A DNA stretch of 64,000 bases from assembly GCF_008692605.1 (NCBI RefSeq), contig NZ_LFCT01000002.1, positions 186,001-250,000 on the forward strand, written 5' to 3'. The notes under the pieces were generated by a model. The model saw only the letters and a list, made by a program, of their open reading frames with translations, did not search any database and had not been told where the DNA came from. The DNA comes from Sphingobium estronivorans (GTDB taxonomy: Bacteria; Pseudomonadota; Alphaproteobacteria; Sphingomonadales; Sphingomonadaceae). Below, piece after piece: positions 18,823 through 28,302 of the stretch. Numbering within the stretch: position 1 is the first letter of the stretch; every line of letters starts with the position of its first letter. Position numbers and translations under genes: made by a program.

Positions 18823-21117
18823 TCAGCTCTTCGTGCCGCGCGCGCGCAACATGCCCGGCGCGACAAAGCCGATGGGATCGACCTGCATCACGCTCTGCTT
18901 GAGCGTGGCCTGAATCTGTTCATATTCGCGTTCCATTTCGGGCGTGACGGAAGCACGGGTATCCTCCAGCGCCGCTTCGAAATGAGCCTGCGTCACCTTG
19001 TCGACAGACAAAGACTCGCGCAATGCGATCAGACCCGCGCGACGCACGAGATCCTCCAGATCGGCGCCGGTGAACCGCTCGGTCCGTTCGGCCAACAGGT
19101 CCAGATCGACATCCTCCGCCAGCGGCATCTTGCCCGTGTGGATGGACAGGATGCGCTTGCGACCGGCCTTGTCCGGCACAGGCACATAGATCAGCTCGTC
19201 GAACCGCCCCGGCCGCAGCAGCGCCGGATCGACCAGCGTCGGCCGATTGGTGGCGCCGATGACAACCACCGATTGCAGTTCCTCCAGCCCGTCCATCTCC
19301 GCGAGGATGGTGTTCACCACCCGCTCCGTCACCTGCGGTTCGCCCAGCCCGCCGCCGCGCGCCGGAACCAGACTGTCCAGCTCATCGATGAAGATGACGG
19401 TCGGTGCTACCTGCCGCGCGCGGGCGAAAAGACGGGCAATTTGCTGCTCGCTCTCCCCATACCATTTGCTGAGCAGGTCGGACGATTTGGTCGCGATGAA
19501 ATTGGCCTGCGCTTCGCGCGCCACCGCTTTCGCCAGCAAAGTCTTGCCGGTGCCGGGCGGGCCGTAGAGCAGGAAGCCCTTGGCCGGGCGGATGCCGATG
19601 CGGCGGAATGCCTCGGGGTCCTTGAGCGGCAGCTCGACCCCTTCCTTCAGCCGCATCTGCGCATCGTCCAGACCGCCGATATCGGACCAGCCGATATTCG
19701 GTGCCTGCACCATCACCTCGCGCATGGCGGAAGGCTGGACGCGCTTGATCGCGGCCATGAAATCCTCCCGCGTGACGGAGAGTTCCTCCAGCACATCGGG
19801 CGGGATCGTCCCTTCCTCCAGATTGAGGCGCGGCATGAAACGGCGCACCGTCTCGATCGCCGCCTCTCGAGTCAGGGCAGCCAGATCGGCGCCGACAAAG
19901 CCGTAGGTCATCCGCGCCAGTTCGGAGAGGTCCACCTTGTCGCCCAGCGGCATGCCGCGGGTGTGGATGCCCAATATCTCCCGCCGCCCGCGCTCGTCGG
20001 GAACGCCGACGATGATTTCGCGGTCGAAACGACCTGGGCGGCGCAGCGCCTCGTCAATTGCCTCGGGCCGGTTGGTCGCGGCGATGACGACAAGGTTGGT
20101 GCGCGGCTCCAGACCATCCATCAAGGTCAGCAATTGCGCGACGAGCCGCTTTTCCGTCTCGCCGGTGACATTGCCGCGCTTGGGCGCGATGGAGTCAATC
20201 TCGTCGATGAACAGGATCGACGGCGCGGATTTCGCGGCCGCCTCGAAAATCTCGCGCAACTGCTTTTCCGACTCGCCATAGGCCGACCCCATGATCTCCG
20301 GGCCGTTGATCAGGAAGAATTCGGCTTCCGATTCATTGGCGACGGCGCGGGCAAGACGGGTCTTGCCGGTTCCCGGCGGGCCGTGGAGCAGGACGCCCTT
20401 GGGCGGATCCACGCCCAGCCGTTCGAACAGTTCGGGATAGCGCAGAGGCAGCTCGACCATCTCGCGAAGCTGGTCGATCGCCTCCGCCATGCCGCCGACA
20501 TCGTCATAGGTGACATCGGCGCGGCGCATGTCGCGCGGCTCCTCATATTCGGCGCGCAGTTCGACCTCGGTATCCGCGTCGATATGGACGAAGCCCTTGG
20601 GCACGGTGGACACCACCACCAACCGGATTTCCTGAAGGGCATAAGCGGGCGCGGCCAGCATCTGGCGCAGATGCGGCGGCATATCGCCCGGCGGCACCTG
20701 CTGCTGTCCCGCTGTGGCAACGATGTCGCCGGAAGCCAGTGGACGCTGGAAGAACACCCGTTTCAGCGCGTCGGGATTGCCCTGAAGCCGTAAATTATTT
20801 TGTGCAGGTGCGAAAACAACCCGTTGCGCGGGGCGGGGTTCGACCTTTTTGATCTGCACGAAATCGCCGGAGCCGACGCCTGCATTCGCCCGCTGAAGCC
20901 CGTCGAGGCGAAGGACATCCAGCCCCTCATCTTCCTTATAGGGTCGCACTACGCGGGCCGGAGTCGCCCGCTTGCCCACGATCTCGATCACATCGCCTTC
21001 GGCCAGATGCAGTTCCGCCATGACCGCCATCGGCAGCCGCGCAAGGCCGCGCCCCGCGTCTTCCGGCCGCGCATTGGCCACCTGGATCCTGCGTCCCGTG
21101 CTTTCTTCCTCAGCCAC
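18823..21117 (-). CDS. CDC48/VAT-family double AAA ATPase
   Basis: 764 residues with the full p97/CDC48 layout. N-terminal double-psi barrel domain (about 1-95, GRGLARLPMAVMAELHLAEGD) and the second N subdomain to 190; D1 AAA with Walker A GPPGTGKT (246-253) and Walker B ILFIDEID (301-308); D2 with Walker A at 519-526 and Walker B VIFIDELD (574-581); arginine-finger regions RRPGRFD and LRPGRFD in each. The D2 pore loop KWYGES carries the aromatic residue for threading. The C-terminal tail (MLRARGTKS) lacks the HbYX motif used to dock on proteasomes. Such unfoldases are typical of archaea and eukaryotes and occur sparsely in bacteria. Start is GTG at 21117. Confidence 0.95.
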   Translation of the reverse strand: MAEEESTGRRIQVANARPEDAGRGLARLPMAVMAELHLAEGDVIEIVGKRATPARVVRPYKEDEGLDVLRLDGLQRANAGVGSGDFVQIKKVEPRPAQRVVFAPAQNNLRLQGNPDALKRVFFQRPLASGDIVATAGQQQVPPGDMPPHLRQMLAAPAYALQEIRLVVVSTVPKGFVHIDADTEVELRAEYEEPRDMRRADVTYDDVGGMAEAIDQLREMVELPLRYPELFERLGVDPPKGVLLHGPPGTGKTRLARAVANESEAEFFLINGPEIMGSAYGESEKQLREIFEAAAKSAPSILFIDEIDSIAPKRGNVTGETEKRLVAQLLTLMDGLEPRTNLVVIAATNRPEAIDEALRRPGRFDREIIVGVPDERGRREILGIHTRGMPLGDKVDLSELARMTYGFVGADLAALTREAAIETVRRFMPRLNLEEGTIPPDVLEELSVTREDFMAAIKRVQPSAMREVMVQAPNIGWSDIGGLDDAQMRLKEGVELPLKDPEAFRRIGIRPAKGFLLYGPPGTGKTLLAKAVAREAQANFIATKSSDLLSKWYGESEQQIARLFARARQVAPTVIFIDELDSLVPARGGGLGEPQVTERVVNTILAEMDGLEELQSVVVIGATNRPTLVDPALLRPGRFDELIYVPVPDKAGRKRILSIHTGKMPLAEDVDLDLLAERTERFTGADLEDLVRRAGLIALRESLSVDKVTQAHFEAALEDTRASVTPEMEREYEQIQATLKQSVMQVDPIGFVAPGMLRARGTKS

Positions 21118-21204
21118 TCGCCATCCCCATTTCTTGTCGCTGCGTAACGAGATAGGAAACGTCGCAGCCGAACAAAAGGGGGCGCGGTGGATCGCGAAAG
21201 GAAT

Positions 21205-21233
21205 AAAAAAAGGGCCAGCCCGAAGGCCAGCCC
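21205..21233 (-). terminator. UUCG-tetraloop Rho-independent terminator with no annotated parent gene
   Basis: On the minus strand GGGCTGGCC, loop TTCG, GGCTGGCCC forms a nine-pair stem (two G-U pairs) followed by TTTTTTT. This is a textbook intrinsic terminator. It lies about 90 bases upstream of the CDC48-like start, so it ends a short transcript begun within the intergenic region (small RNA or attenuated leader). Confidence 0.75.
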
Positions 21234-21291
21234 GGAAAGTTTATAGGAGAGGATGCCTGAAAGGCCTTTCCTATGTGCGGCGCAATATGTA

Positions 21292-21309
21292 TTTTCGCAA
21301 GTGCGAAAA
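21292..21309. promoter_or_regulatory. 18-base palindrome, candidate operator
   Basis: TTTTCGCA, AG, TGCGAAAA: perfect eight-base arms around a two-base centre, in the divergent region between the ATPase and LysR genes. Form fits a dimeric repressor site; the protein is unknown. LysR sites usually are T-N11-A, which fits poorly, so the neighbouring regulator is not clearly the ligand. Confidence 0.5.
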
Positions 21310-21456
21310 GAATCGAGGAGTTGCATTTTTTGCATCTTGCCAACCGCCCCTTTTTGCTGCTCAGTGGAATGAGGATGCTGGAAAGCCGGACCGCGCGCCG
21401 TTCGAGAAGGACAATGATGCGTCGCAGCGGGATCGGTCAGATGAAATCGATTGTTT

Positions 21457-22338
21457 ATGCGTAGATTGCCGCCCCTTACGGCCCTGGAGGCCTTTGTGCA
21501 GGTCGCCCGCCTTGGCTCGGTCAAGGCGGCCGCCGAGGAATTGGCGCTCTCCACGCCGGCGCTCAGCCGCCGGGTTCAGGCGCTGGAACGGTTCATCGGC
21601 CGTCCGCTGTTCGACCGCAAGCATCAGGCGCTGGAGATCAATGCCGACGGTCAGCGGCTGCTGGACGACATTGCCCCGGCGCTGGATTCGCTGAGCCAGG
21701 CGCTGGAAAATATCCAGAGCGGCGGCAACCAGCTGCGCCTGCGCCTGGCGGTGATGCCGCTGTTCGCGACGCAGAGGCTGTTTCCCCATCTGGGCGCGCT
21801 GCGGCAACGGCATCCGCAACTGCATATCGACATCGAAACCACCCCCTATGCCGTAGCGCGGCTGGGCGAAGGGCTCGACGCGGCGATCGTGCTGGCCAAG
21901 GACATCGATCCGGCGCTCTACGCCCATGAACTGGATCATGACGAGGTCTATCTGATCGGGCGCAAGGCGCTGCTGGAGGCGCCCAATGCGCTGACCTCCC
22001 CGCAGGAACTGGCCAATCATACGGTCCTGCTGCATCGCGACATGGTGCTGGCGTTCGACGCGTGGAAGGAAGCGGTCGGCCTGCCCGATTTGCAACCGCT
22101 GGCGGTGGACAATTATGATTCGGGGCAACTCATGCTGGAGGCGGCAGCGCAAGGGCTGGGCGTCGCGGTGATGCACGCCAGCCATTATAATGAGTCGGGC
22201 GATCCTCGGCTGATCCGCCTGTTCCCGACCACCAAGGTCGAAAGCCCCTATCGCTATTATTTCGTGTGCCGTCCCCGGGCGTTGCAGACCCGCGCGGTGC
22301 GAATTTTCCGCGACTGGCTCATCGGCGCGGACATATAA
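21457..22338 (+). CDS. LysR-family transcriptional regulator
   Basis: 293 residues from ATG 21457. N-terminal winged helix with LPPLTALEAFVQVARLGSVKAAAEELALSTPALSRRVQALE, followed by the two-lobe effector domain. The start RRLPPLTALEAF and the domain length place it near the GcvA-like group. It is divergent from the CDC48-like gene. Target genes unknown. Confidence 0.9.
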   Translation: MRRLPPLTALEAFVQVARLGSVKAAAEELALSTPALSRRVQALERFIGRPLFDRKHQALEINADGQRLLDDIAPALDSLSQALENIQSGGNQLRLRLAVMPLFATQRLFPHLGALRQRHPQLHIDIETTPYAVARLGEGLDAAIVLAKDIDPALYAHELDHDEVYLIGRKALLEAPNALTSPQELANHTVLLHRDMVLAFDAWKEAVGLPDLQPLAVDNYDSGQLMLEAAAQGLGVAVMHASHYNESGDPRLIRLFPTTKVESPYRYYFVCRPRALQTRAVRIFRDWLIGADI

Positions 22339-22416
22339 AGGCCGGAATAGCGACATTTATCCCGATTCTTCGTCGGTGCGTCTTAACCTTGTTTCGCTGC
22401 CGCCGTATTAGCGGTC

Positions 22417-23583
22417 ATGACTGGGGCATCATCATCCAACGCCAATGCGCAGCACGGCCTGACCGATCGTCTCGCCCGCTGGGCCCGAGGCCTTTCGGGG
22501 AAGGCCGACACCGAGGAGCCGGACGAACCGCCGGAACCTCAGCGCGCCCGGTCAGGCAGCGCGAACAACCGGGAAATCACCCGCAGACGCAAGCTTTATG
22601 AGGATATTGGCGACTTCCTGTTCGCCCATGACCTGGACCTGACGCCGCTCAATTTCGGCGTCGCCCATGACTATCTGACCGGTGCGCATATCGGCGTGGA
22701 GAAGGCGGTGAAGGCCGTGCTGACCGAGCGCGGCAAGATCACCAATGGCTGGGTCGAGAGCGTCGCCGCCGAGCAGCGCGCCGATGAGATCACCCCCGAA
22801 GCGCTCGCCACCATGCTCGACAAGGTCGAGGAAAATCTGGCCCAGGTCACCGGTCTCATGACCGAATCGCGCAATTCCGCCAAGGATTACGGCGCGGCCC
22901 TGCAGGAAGAGGTCAAGGGCCTGTCGGCGGGCGCGGACAACCAGCCGGTGCTGACGCGACTGGTCGCGCTGACCCGTTCCATGGTGGAAAAGACGCGCCA
23001 GGTGGAAACCCAGCTGCGCGACAATCAGAAACAGACCCAGTTGCTCAAGTCCAATCTGGACAGCGCGCGCCGCGCTGCGGAACATGACCATCTGACCGGC
23101 CTGCCCAACCGTCGCGCCTTCGAAGGCGTGCTGCGCGATGAGCTGAAGCTGGCGCAGGAACAGGGCCAGGCGCTGGCCGTCGCCTTTTGCGACATCGATC
23201 ATTTCAAGCTGATCAACGATACCCATGGCCATGACACCGGTGACCGGGTGCTGAAATTCGTGGCCGGGCTGCTATCCCGCGCCAGCAATGACCAATGTCA
23301 TGTCGCCCGCCATGGCGGCGAGGAGTTCGTCATGCTGTTCCGCGGCAAGACAGCGCCCGAAGCGTGCGAGGCCGTGGATGGCGTGCGGCACGACCTGTCG
23401 ACGCGCAGCCTGGTCAACCGATCCAATGGCGAGCGGATGGAACGGGTGAGCTTTTCCGCCGGGGTCGCCAATGTCCTGGCCTATGAAGACGCGCGCGCCG
23501 CGCTGAAAGCCGCGGACCGCGCACTCTATCTGGCCAAGGAACATGGCCGCAACCGGGTATATCTGGCAGCGGAAGGCGATTGA
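22417..23583 (+). CDS. soluble GGDEF diguanylate cyclase
   Basis: 388 residues with no membrane helix. Residues 50-215 form a helical, coiled-coil-rich sensor region of unknown ligand. The GGDEF domain begins at DHLTGLPNRRAFE (224-236) with FCDIDHFKLINDTHGHDTGD and the active-site loop GGEEF (300-304), which is catalytically competent. The position five residues before it reads NDQC rather than RxxD, so the inhibitory product-binding site appears absent and the enzyme may lack feedback inhibition. Single gene, convergent with a GST gene. Confidence 0.92.
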   Translation: MTGASSSNANAQHGLTDRLARWARGLSGKADTEEPDEPPEPQRARSGSANNREITRRRKLYEDIGDFLFAHDLDLTPLNFGVAHDYLTGAHIGVEKAVKAVLTERGKITNGWVESVAAEQRADEITPEALATMLDKVEENLAQVTGLMTESRNSAKDYGAALQEEVKGLSAGADNQPVLTRLVALTRSMVEKTRQVETQLRDNQKQTQLLKSNLDSARRAAEHDHLTGLPNRRAFEGVLRDELKLAQEQGQALAVAFCDIDHFKLINDTHGHDTGDRVLKFVAGLLSRASNDQCHVARHGGEEFVMLFRGKTAPEACEAVDGVRHDLSTRSLVNRSNGERMERVSFSAGVANVLAYEDARAALKAADRALYLAKEHGRNRVYLAAEGD

Positions 23584-23584
23584 T

Positions 23585-23605
23585 CCCCCCAAATGGAGGG
23601 GGGGG
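23585..23605. terminator. C/G hairpin between convergent genes
   Basis: CCCCCC AAATGGA GGGGGG in the 30-base gap between the GGDEF gene and the convergent GST gene; probably a shared terminator, with no T-tract. Confidence 0.4.
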
Positions 23606-23613
23606 CATAAGCT

Positions 23614-24285
23614 TTAGAAATCCGGCTTCTCATAATGGGGCGGCGGCGTGATCACCTCCATCCGCTCCGACAGCAGGGGCCGGAAGGACGGGCGCGACTT
23701 GAAGCCGGCATACCAGCGCTTCACCGTTTCATGCCCCGCCCAGTCGATGCCGCCCAGATAGTCGGCCACGGACAGATGCGCCGCCGCCGCGATGTCGGCC
23801 AAGCTGAGCGTGCCGCCCGCCATCCAGCTGCGATGGTCCAGCAGATAGTCCATATAGTCCATGTGGACGTTGGCGCGTTTCATCGCCTCCCGCAGGACGC
23901 GGGCGTCTGGCGGCGCGCGCTCGATCAGGCGCTTCTTCATCCGCTCGTGCAGCAGAGGGCCGACGACATCGCCGTAGAAATTCTGATCGAAAAAGGCCGT
24001 CAGCCGACGCACTTCGGCCCGTCCCGCCGCCGTGCCGGAAATCAGCGGGAATTTTTCGACCGTTTCCTCGAAATATTCGCAGATCGCCTGGCTGTCGATC
24101 AGGGTGATGCCCTTTTCCTCGTCCACCATCACCGGCGTCGTGCCGGCAGGATTGAGATCCAGAAATTCATCGCGCATCGCCCAGGGCGATTCGCGCACCA
24201 AATCGTAGCCGATGCCCTTTTCCCCCAACAGCAGGCGGACCTTGCGGGAGAAGGGGCAGAGCGGAAATTGGAAAAGTTGCCACAT
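23614..24285 (-). CDS. glutathione S-transferase family protein
   Basis: 223 residues. N-terminal thioredoxin fold starts LFQFPLCPFSRKVRLLLGEKG with the CxxS active-site form, and DSQAICEYFEE is the conserved glutathione-binding ES/AI turn. The C-terminal helical domain includes SLADIAAAAHLSVADYLG, typical of GSTs. Substrate unknown. Confidence 0.88.
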   Translation of the reverse strand: MWQLFQFPLCPFSRKVRLLLGEKGIGYDLVRESPWAMRDEFLDLNPAGTTPVMVDEEKGITLIDSQAICEYFEETVEKFPLISGTAAGRAEVRRLTAFFDQNFYGDVVGPLLHERMKKRLIERAPPDARVLREAMKRANVHMDYMDYLLDHRSWMAGGTLSLADIAAAAHLSVADYLGGIDWAGHETVKRWYAGFKSRPSFRPLLSERMEVITPPPHYEKPDF

Positions 24286-24466
24286 ATTCCCCTCCTGTTA
24301 GGCCGAGCAGGGCGGCGCGGAAAGCGGCAAATGGGATGATCCTGCTTATTTGCGGGACGACGCCGCCTAATTGCACAGGACGATCGAATAATCCGGACTT
24401 CCGGTCGCTGCGGTCAGTCACTAGAAGCGACGCGAAGCGAGGATTTCGCAAAGGAAAGGATGCTGC

Positions 24467-26410
24467 ATGTCTGACGATTTTTTCCCGGTTCCTGCTGAGT
24501 GGGCGGCCTCGGCGCTGCTCGACCGGGAGGGGCGTGCAGCGGATTACGCACGCTCGATCGGGGATGCGGACGGCTATTGGCTGGAGCGGGCGAAGCGGCT
24601 GGACTGGGTACGGTTCCCGACCAAGGCCAATGAGAGCAGCTTTGCCGAAGCCGATTTCGGGGTGCAATGGTTTGCCGATGGCGTGCTCAACGTCAGCGCC
24701 AACTGCATCGACCGGCATCTGGCCGAGCGCGGCGACCAGACGGCCATCATCTGGGAACCGGACTCGTCTGACGCAGAGCCGCGCCGCTACACCTATGCCC
24801 AGGTGCATGAAGAGGTCTGCCGCTTCGCCAATGTGCTGAAAGAGGCCGGCGCGAAGAAGGGCGACCGCATCACCGTCTATCTGCCGATGATCCCGGAAGC
24901 CGCCTTTGCCCTGCTCGCCTGCGCGCGGATCGGCGCGATCCACTCGGTGGTGTTCGGCGGCTTCTCGCCCGAGGCGCTGGCCGGGCGCATCGTCGACTGC
25001 GATTCGACGCTGGTCATCACTGCCGACGAAGGCCGCCGCGCGGGCAAGCACGTGCCGCTCAAGGCCAATGTCGATGCGGCGTTGAAGGAATGTCCGAACG
25101 TCAGGAAGGTCGTCGTGGTCAAGGCGACCGGCGGCGCGATCGGCATGACCGAAGGCCGCGACCTGTGGCTGCACGAGGAAGCCGCGAAGGTCGCCGCCGA
25201 CTGTCCGGCGGAGCCGATGAAGGCTGAAGACCCGCTGTTCATCCTCTATACCTCCGGTTCGACCGGCAAACCCAAGGGCGTGCTGCACACGACGGGCGGC
25301 TATCTGCTGTGGGCCAGCCTGACCCATGAGCTGTGCTTCGACTATCGGCCTGGCGACATCTACTGGTGCGCCGCCGACATCGGCTGGGTCACGGGGCACA
25401 GCTATATCGTCTATGGCCCGCTGGCGAACGGCGCGACCACGCTGATGTATGAGGGCGTGCCCAATTACCCCACGCCCAGCCGCATCTGGGAGGTGGTCGA
25501 CCGCCATAAGGTGCAGACCATCTTCACCGCGCCCACGGCGCTCCGCGCGCTGATGAAGGAAGGCGACGATTTCGTCCATTCCACCAGCCGCCAGTCGCTC
25601 CGCCTGCTCGGCACGGTGGGCGAGCCGATCAACCCGGAAGCGTGGCGATGGTATCATCATGTCGTGGGCGAGGACCGCTGCCCGATCATCGACACCTGGT
25701 GGCAGACCGAGACCGGCGCGGCGATGATCGCGCCGATGCCGGGGGCCACCGACCTCAAGCCCGGTTCCGCCACCTTGCCGATGCCCGGCGTGGTGCCGCA
25801 GATCGTGGACAGCGAAGGCCATGTGCTCGGCGGCGCGGCGGAGGGCAACCTCGTCATCGCGGGCAGCTGGCCGGGGCAGATGCGCACCGTCTGGGGCGAC
25901 CATGAGCGGTTCTTCCAGACCTATTTCACGACCTTCCCCGGCAAATATACCACCGGAGACGGTGCGCGGCGCGATGCGGACGGCTATTACTGGATCACCG
26001 GGCGCGTCGACGACGTCATCAACGTGTCGGGCCACCGCATGGGGACAGCCGAGGTGGAAAGCGCGCTGGTGCTGCATGAGGCGGTCGCCGAAGCGGCCGT
26101 GGTCGGCATGCCCCACGACATCAAGGGTCAGGGCATCTACGCCTATGTGACGCTCAACAGCGGCGAGGAAGCCAGCGAGGAACTGCGCAAGGCGCTGATC
26201 GCCTGGGTGCGCGCCGAAATCGGGCCGATCGCCACGCCGGACGTCATCCAGTTCGCGCCCGGCCTGCCCAAAACCCGGTCCGGCAAGATCATGCGCCGCA
26301 TCCTGCGCAAGATCGCAGAGGGCGAGGTCTCCGCTCAGGCGCTGGGGGACACCAGCACCCTGGCCGATCCGTCGGTGGTGGATAATCTGGTCGCCAATCG
26401 GCAGCGGTGA
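24467..26410 (+). CDS. acs: acetyl-CoA synthetase
   Basis: 647 residues, the normal length. AMP-forming activation of acetate to acetyl-CoA. The adenylation core [30 protein letters not shown] and the C-terminal lysine motif [11 protein letters not shown] (regulated by acetylation in related enzymes) are all present. Possible use also for propionate. The stop overlaps the next gene (GTGA), so it is cotranscribed with cytochrome b561. Confidence 0.95.
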   Translation: MSDDFFPVPAEWAASALLDREGRAADYARSIGDADGYWLERAKRLDWVRFPTKANESSFAEADFGVQWFADGVLNVSANCIDRHLAERGDQTAIIWEPDSSDAEPRRYTYAQVHEEVCRFANVLKEAGAKKGDRITVYLPMIPEAAFALLACARIGAIHSVVFGGFSPEALAGRIVDCDSTLVITADEGRRAGKHVPLKANVDAALKECPNVRKVVVVKATGGAIGMTEGRDLWLHEEAAKVAADCPAEPMKAEDPLFILYTSGSTGKPKGVLHTTGGYLLWASLTHELCFDYRPGDIYWCAADIGWVTGHSYIVYGPLANGATTLMYEGVPNYPTPSRIWEVVDRHKVQTIFTAPTALRALMKEGDDFVHSTSRQSLRLLGTVGEPINPEAWRWYHHVVGEDRCPIIDTWWQTETGAAMIAPMPGATDLKPGSATLPMPGVVPQIVDSEGHVLGGAAEGNLVIAGSWPGQMRTVWGDHERFFQTYFTTFPGKYTTGDGARRDADGYYWITGRVDDVINVSGHRMGTAEVESALVLHEAVAEAAVVGMPHDIKGQGIYAYVTLNSGEEASEELRKALIAWVRAEIGPIATPDVIQFAPGLPKTRSGKIMRRILRKIAEGEVSAQALGDTSTLADPSVVDNLVANRQR

Positions 26411-26943
26411 AAACGGACAGGGAAATGCCGGTGGATCGCTATAACAGCCTTGCCCGCACGCTGCACTGGATCCTGGCGATCCTGATCCTCTTCAATCTTG
26501 TGCTGGGCTTCGCGCATGAGGCCTTGCCCAAAGACTGGAAGGTCATGCCCGTCCACAAGTCTGTCGGACTGACGGTGATGGCCCTGACGATAGGACGCGT
26601 CTTGTGGCGGTTCACCCGCAAGGCGCCGCCCCTTCCCGCCGCCATGCCGGCGTGGGAAAAGGGGGCGGCGCATGCCACGCATTTCGCCTTTTACGCGTTC
26701 ATGCTGGTCATGCCGCTGACCGGATGGATCATGTCTTCCGCCGGCAGCCGGCCCCTGAACTGGTTCTTCCTGTTCGACGTGCCGAAATTCGCCGTGTCGA
26801 AAGGCGATGCGATCGTCGGGATTTCAGGCGAGACCCATGAGATATTGGCCTTCGTCTGGGCGGCACTGATCGTCGTGCATGTGTTGGCGGCGCTGCGCCA
26901 TCATTTCATCCTGAAGGACAGCGTGCTGCGGCGGATGATCTGA
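26407..26943 (+). CDS. cytochrome b561 family protein
   Basis: 178 residues with four hydrophobic helices. Conserved His residues occur as RTLHWILAI in helix 1, HKSVGLTV in helix 2, [12 protein letters not shown] in helix 3 and [10 protein letters not shown] in helix 4, ligating two hemes b. Such proteins move electrons between quinol and periplasmic partners or superoxide. Start GTG at 26407 overlaps the acs stop; an internal ATG at 26425 is possible. Confidence 0.88.
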   Translation: MKTDREMPVDRYNSLARTLHWILAILILFNLVLGFAHEALPKDWKVMPVHKSVGLTVMALTIGRVLWRFTRKAPPLPAAMPAWEKGAAHATHFAFYAFMLVMPLTGWIMSSAGSRPLNWFFLFDVPKFAVSKGDAIVGISGETHEILAFVWAALIVVHVLAALRHHFILKDSVLRRMI

Positions 26944-26948
26944 TGCAA

Positions 26949-28157
26949 TCAGACCATTTCCCCCGTGAGCAGCCGGGGAAGCGCGCCCGATTTCCCTCGC
27001 GCCTCCGCCATGAAGCGATTCTTGAGCAAGGACGTGCGCTGCACCGCCGCCAGCCCGGCCCGGCGGACGAGCGAGGGAATGCGACCGGGCACATCGAACA
27101 GGCGCACCAGCCCGTCCATCGCGACGCTGGTCATCATCGCATCCAGCCCCCGCCAGCGCTGATAGCGGGCGAGCAGCTGCGCATCGCCCGGATCGAGGCC
27201 CAGCCGCATGCCCTCGACCAGCACCTCGACCAGCGAGGCGACATCGCGGAAGCCCAGATTGAGGCCCTGCCCCGCAATCGGGTGAATGGCATGGGCACTG
27301 TCCCCCACCAGCGCGAGCCGGGTGTCGGTGATGCGCGCGGCATGATGGAAGCCGAGCGGATAGCTGGAGCGTGGCCCGGCCAGCTTGATGTCGCCCAGGA
27401 AACCGCCCATGCGCTTCTGCGCTTCGGCCAGCCATGCGCGCTCCGCCAATTTGAGCATGGCGGGCGCCTGCTCGGTCGGCACGGTCCAGACGATGGCGGA
27501 ACGGGTGCCCGGCAACATCGGCAACAGCGCGAAGGGGCCGCCGGGATAGAAGATTTCATAGGCCGTATTGGCGTGCGGCACCGCATGGTCGATGGCCGTC
27601 ACCATCGCCACATGCTTGTAATTCCAGCGCGTGGTGCGGATGCCCGCCGCCTCGCGGGTCGGGCTGTTGCGCCCTTCGGCGGCGACCAGCAGCGCGCCAT
27701 GAATCGTCTCGCCGCTCGCCAGCGTCAGCGTCACGCCGTCGGCATTGCGGTCGACATGCGTGGCCCGGTCGGGCTGAAAGCGGGTGAGGTTTTCCGCCTG
27801 GCTCCCCGTTTGGGCCAGGGCGACGCGCAGGTCGCGATTGGGGAACATGATCCCCATCACGCCGTCATCCTCATCCGGCGCGAAGTCGAGCGCGCCCGGT
27901 TCCAGGCCGTCGCTGACCCAGATGCGGTCGATCGGGCAACCCTTGCCATGCAGATGTTCCGCCACGCCAATGGCCGAGAGCATGGCATAGCTGGTCGAGG
28001 AAATGGCCGACACGCGACCGTCGAAACCGGCGGCGGTCGTCTCCACGGGATTGGCCGGATCGATCACGGCGCAGCGCACGCCATGGCCGGACAGAGCGAT
28101 GCCAAGGGTCAGGCCGACAAGACCGCCACCCAATATTACCACGTCGAACCGTTGCAT
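26949..28157 (-). CDS. UbiH/COQ6-family FAD-dependent ubiquinone hydroxylase
   Basis: 402 residues from ATG 28157, where MQRFDVVILGGGLVGLTLGIAL begins; the upstream open frame is unrelated. GGGLVG is the FAD-binding loop and GDSAHAIHPIAGQGLNLG the second FAD motif that defines this family. It should hydroxylate the aromatic ring in ubiquinone synthesis (UbiH, UbiF or UbiI type; which position cannot be told). The stop faces the cytochrome b561 stop at 5 bases. Confidence 0.88.
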   Translation of the reverse strand: MQRFDVVILGGGLVGLTLGIALSGHGVRCAVIDPANPVETTAAGFDGRVSAISSTSYAMLSAIGVAEHLHGKGCPIDRIWVSDGLEPGALDFAPDEDDGVMGIMFPNRDLRVALAQTGSQAENLTRFQPDRATHVDRNADGVTLTLASGETIHGALLVAAEGRNSPTREAAGIRTTRWNYKHVAMVTAIDHAVPHANTAYEIFYPGGPFALLPMLPGTRSAIVWTVPTEQAPAMLKLAERAWLAEAQKRMGGFLGDIKLAGPRSSYPLGFHHAARITDTRLALVGDSAHAIHPIAGQGLNLGFRDVASLVEVLVEGMRLGLDPGDAQLLARYQRWRGLDAMMTSVAMDGLVRLFDVPGRIPSLVRRAGLAAVQRTSLLKNRFMAEARGKSGALPRLLTGEMV

Positions 28158-28189
28158 GGCGGTTCTTCTAGGCGCTCTCCATCCGTTTG

Positions 28190-28236
28190 AAAAGCATCGC
28201 CCCCGCATTCGACGGGAATGCGGGGGCGATGCCTTG
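28190..28236 (-). terminator. strong Rho-independent terminator of ilvE
   Basis: A perfect 17-base-pair inverted repeat (arms 28194-28210 and 28216-28232, 5-base loop) lies 71-109 bases past the ilvE stop. On the minus strand it is followed by TTTTCAAA. It separates ilvE from the UbiH-family gene. Confidence 0.85.
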
Positions 28237-28302
28237 TCTCGCGAAGAGGCGGCGCCTGAGCGAAACCCACTTGTGATCGGTCGAAGGCCGAGCGCGATGA
28301 TA

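Larger units (their letters stand above)
21118..21456. other. 339-base divergent intergenic region
   Basis: Lies between the minus-strand CDC48-like gene and a plus-strand LysR gene. It holds a minus-strand terminator (21205-21233), a 12-base perfect palindrome GAAAGGCCTTTC (21259-21270) and an 18-base palindrome (21292-21309). No convincing protein gene. Confidence 0.7.

Noticed and set aside
16531-20793. Very long open frame on the plus strand opposite proA and the CDC48-like gene
   Set aside because: It runs antisense to two well-supported genes, and its translation is rich in His/Arg/Gln with no domain. Such frames arise from high-GC codon bias.
21118-21400. Hydrophobic open frame (GLAFGLALFLFL) upstream of the CDC48-like gene on the minus strand
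   Set aside because: It reads straight through the strong terminator, has no good start signal and is explained by the hairpin sequence.
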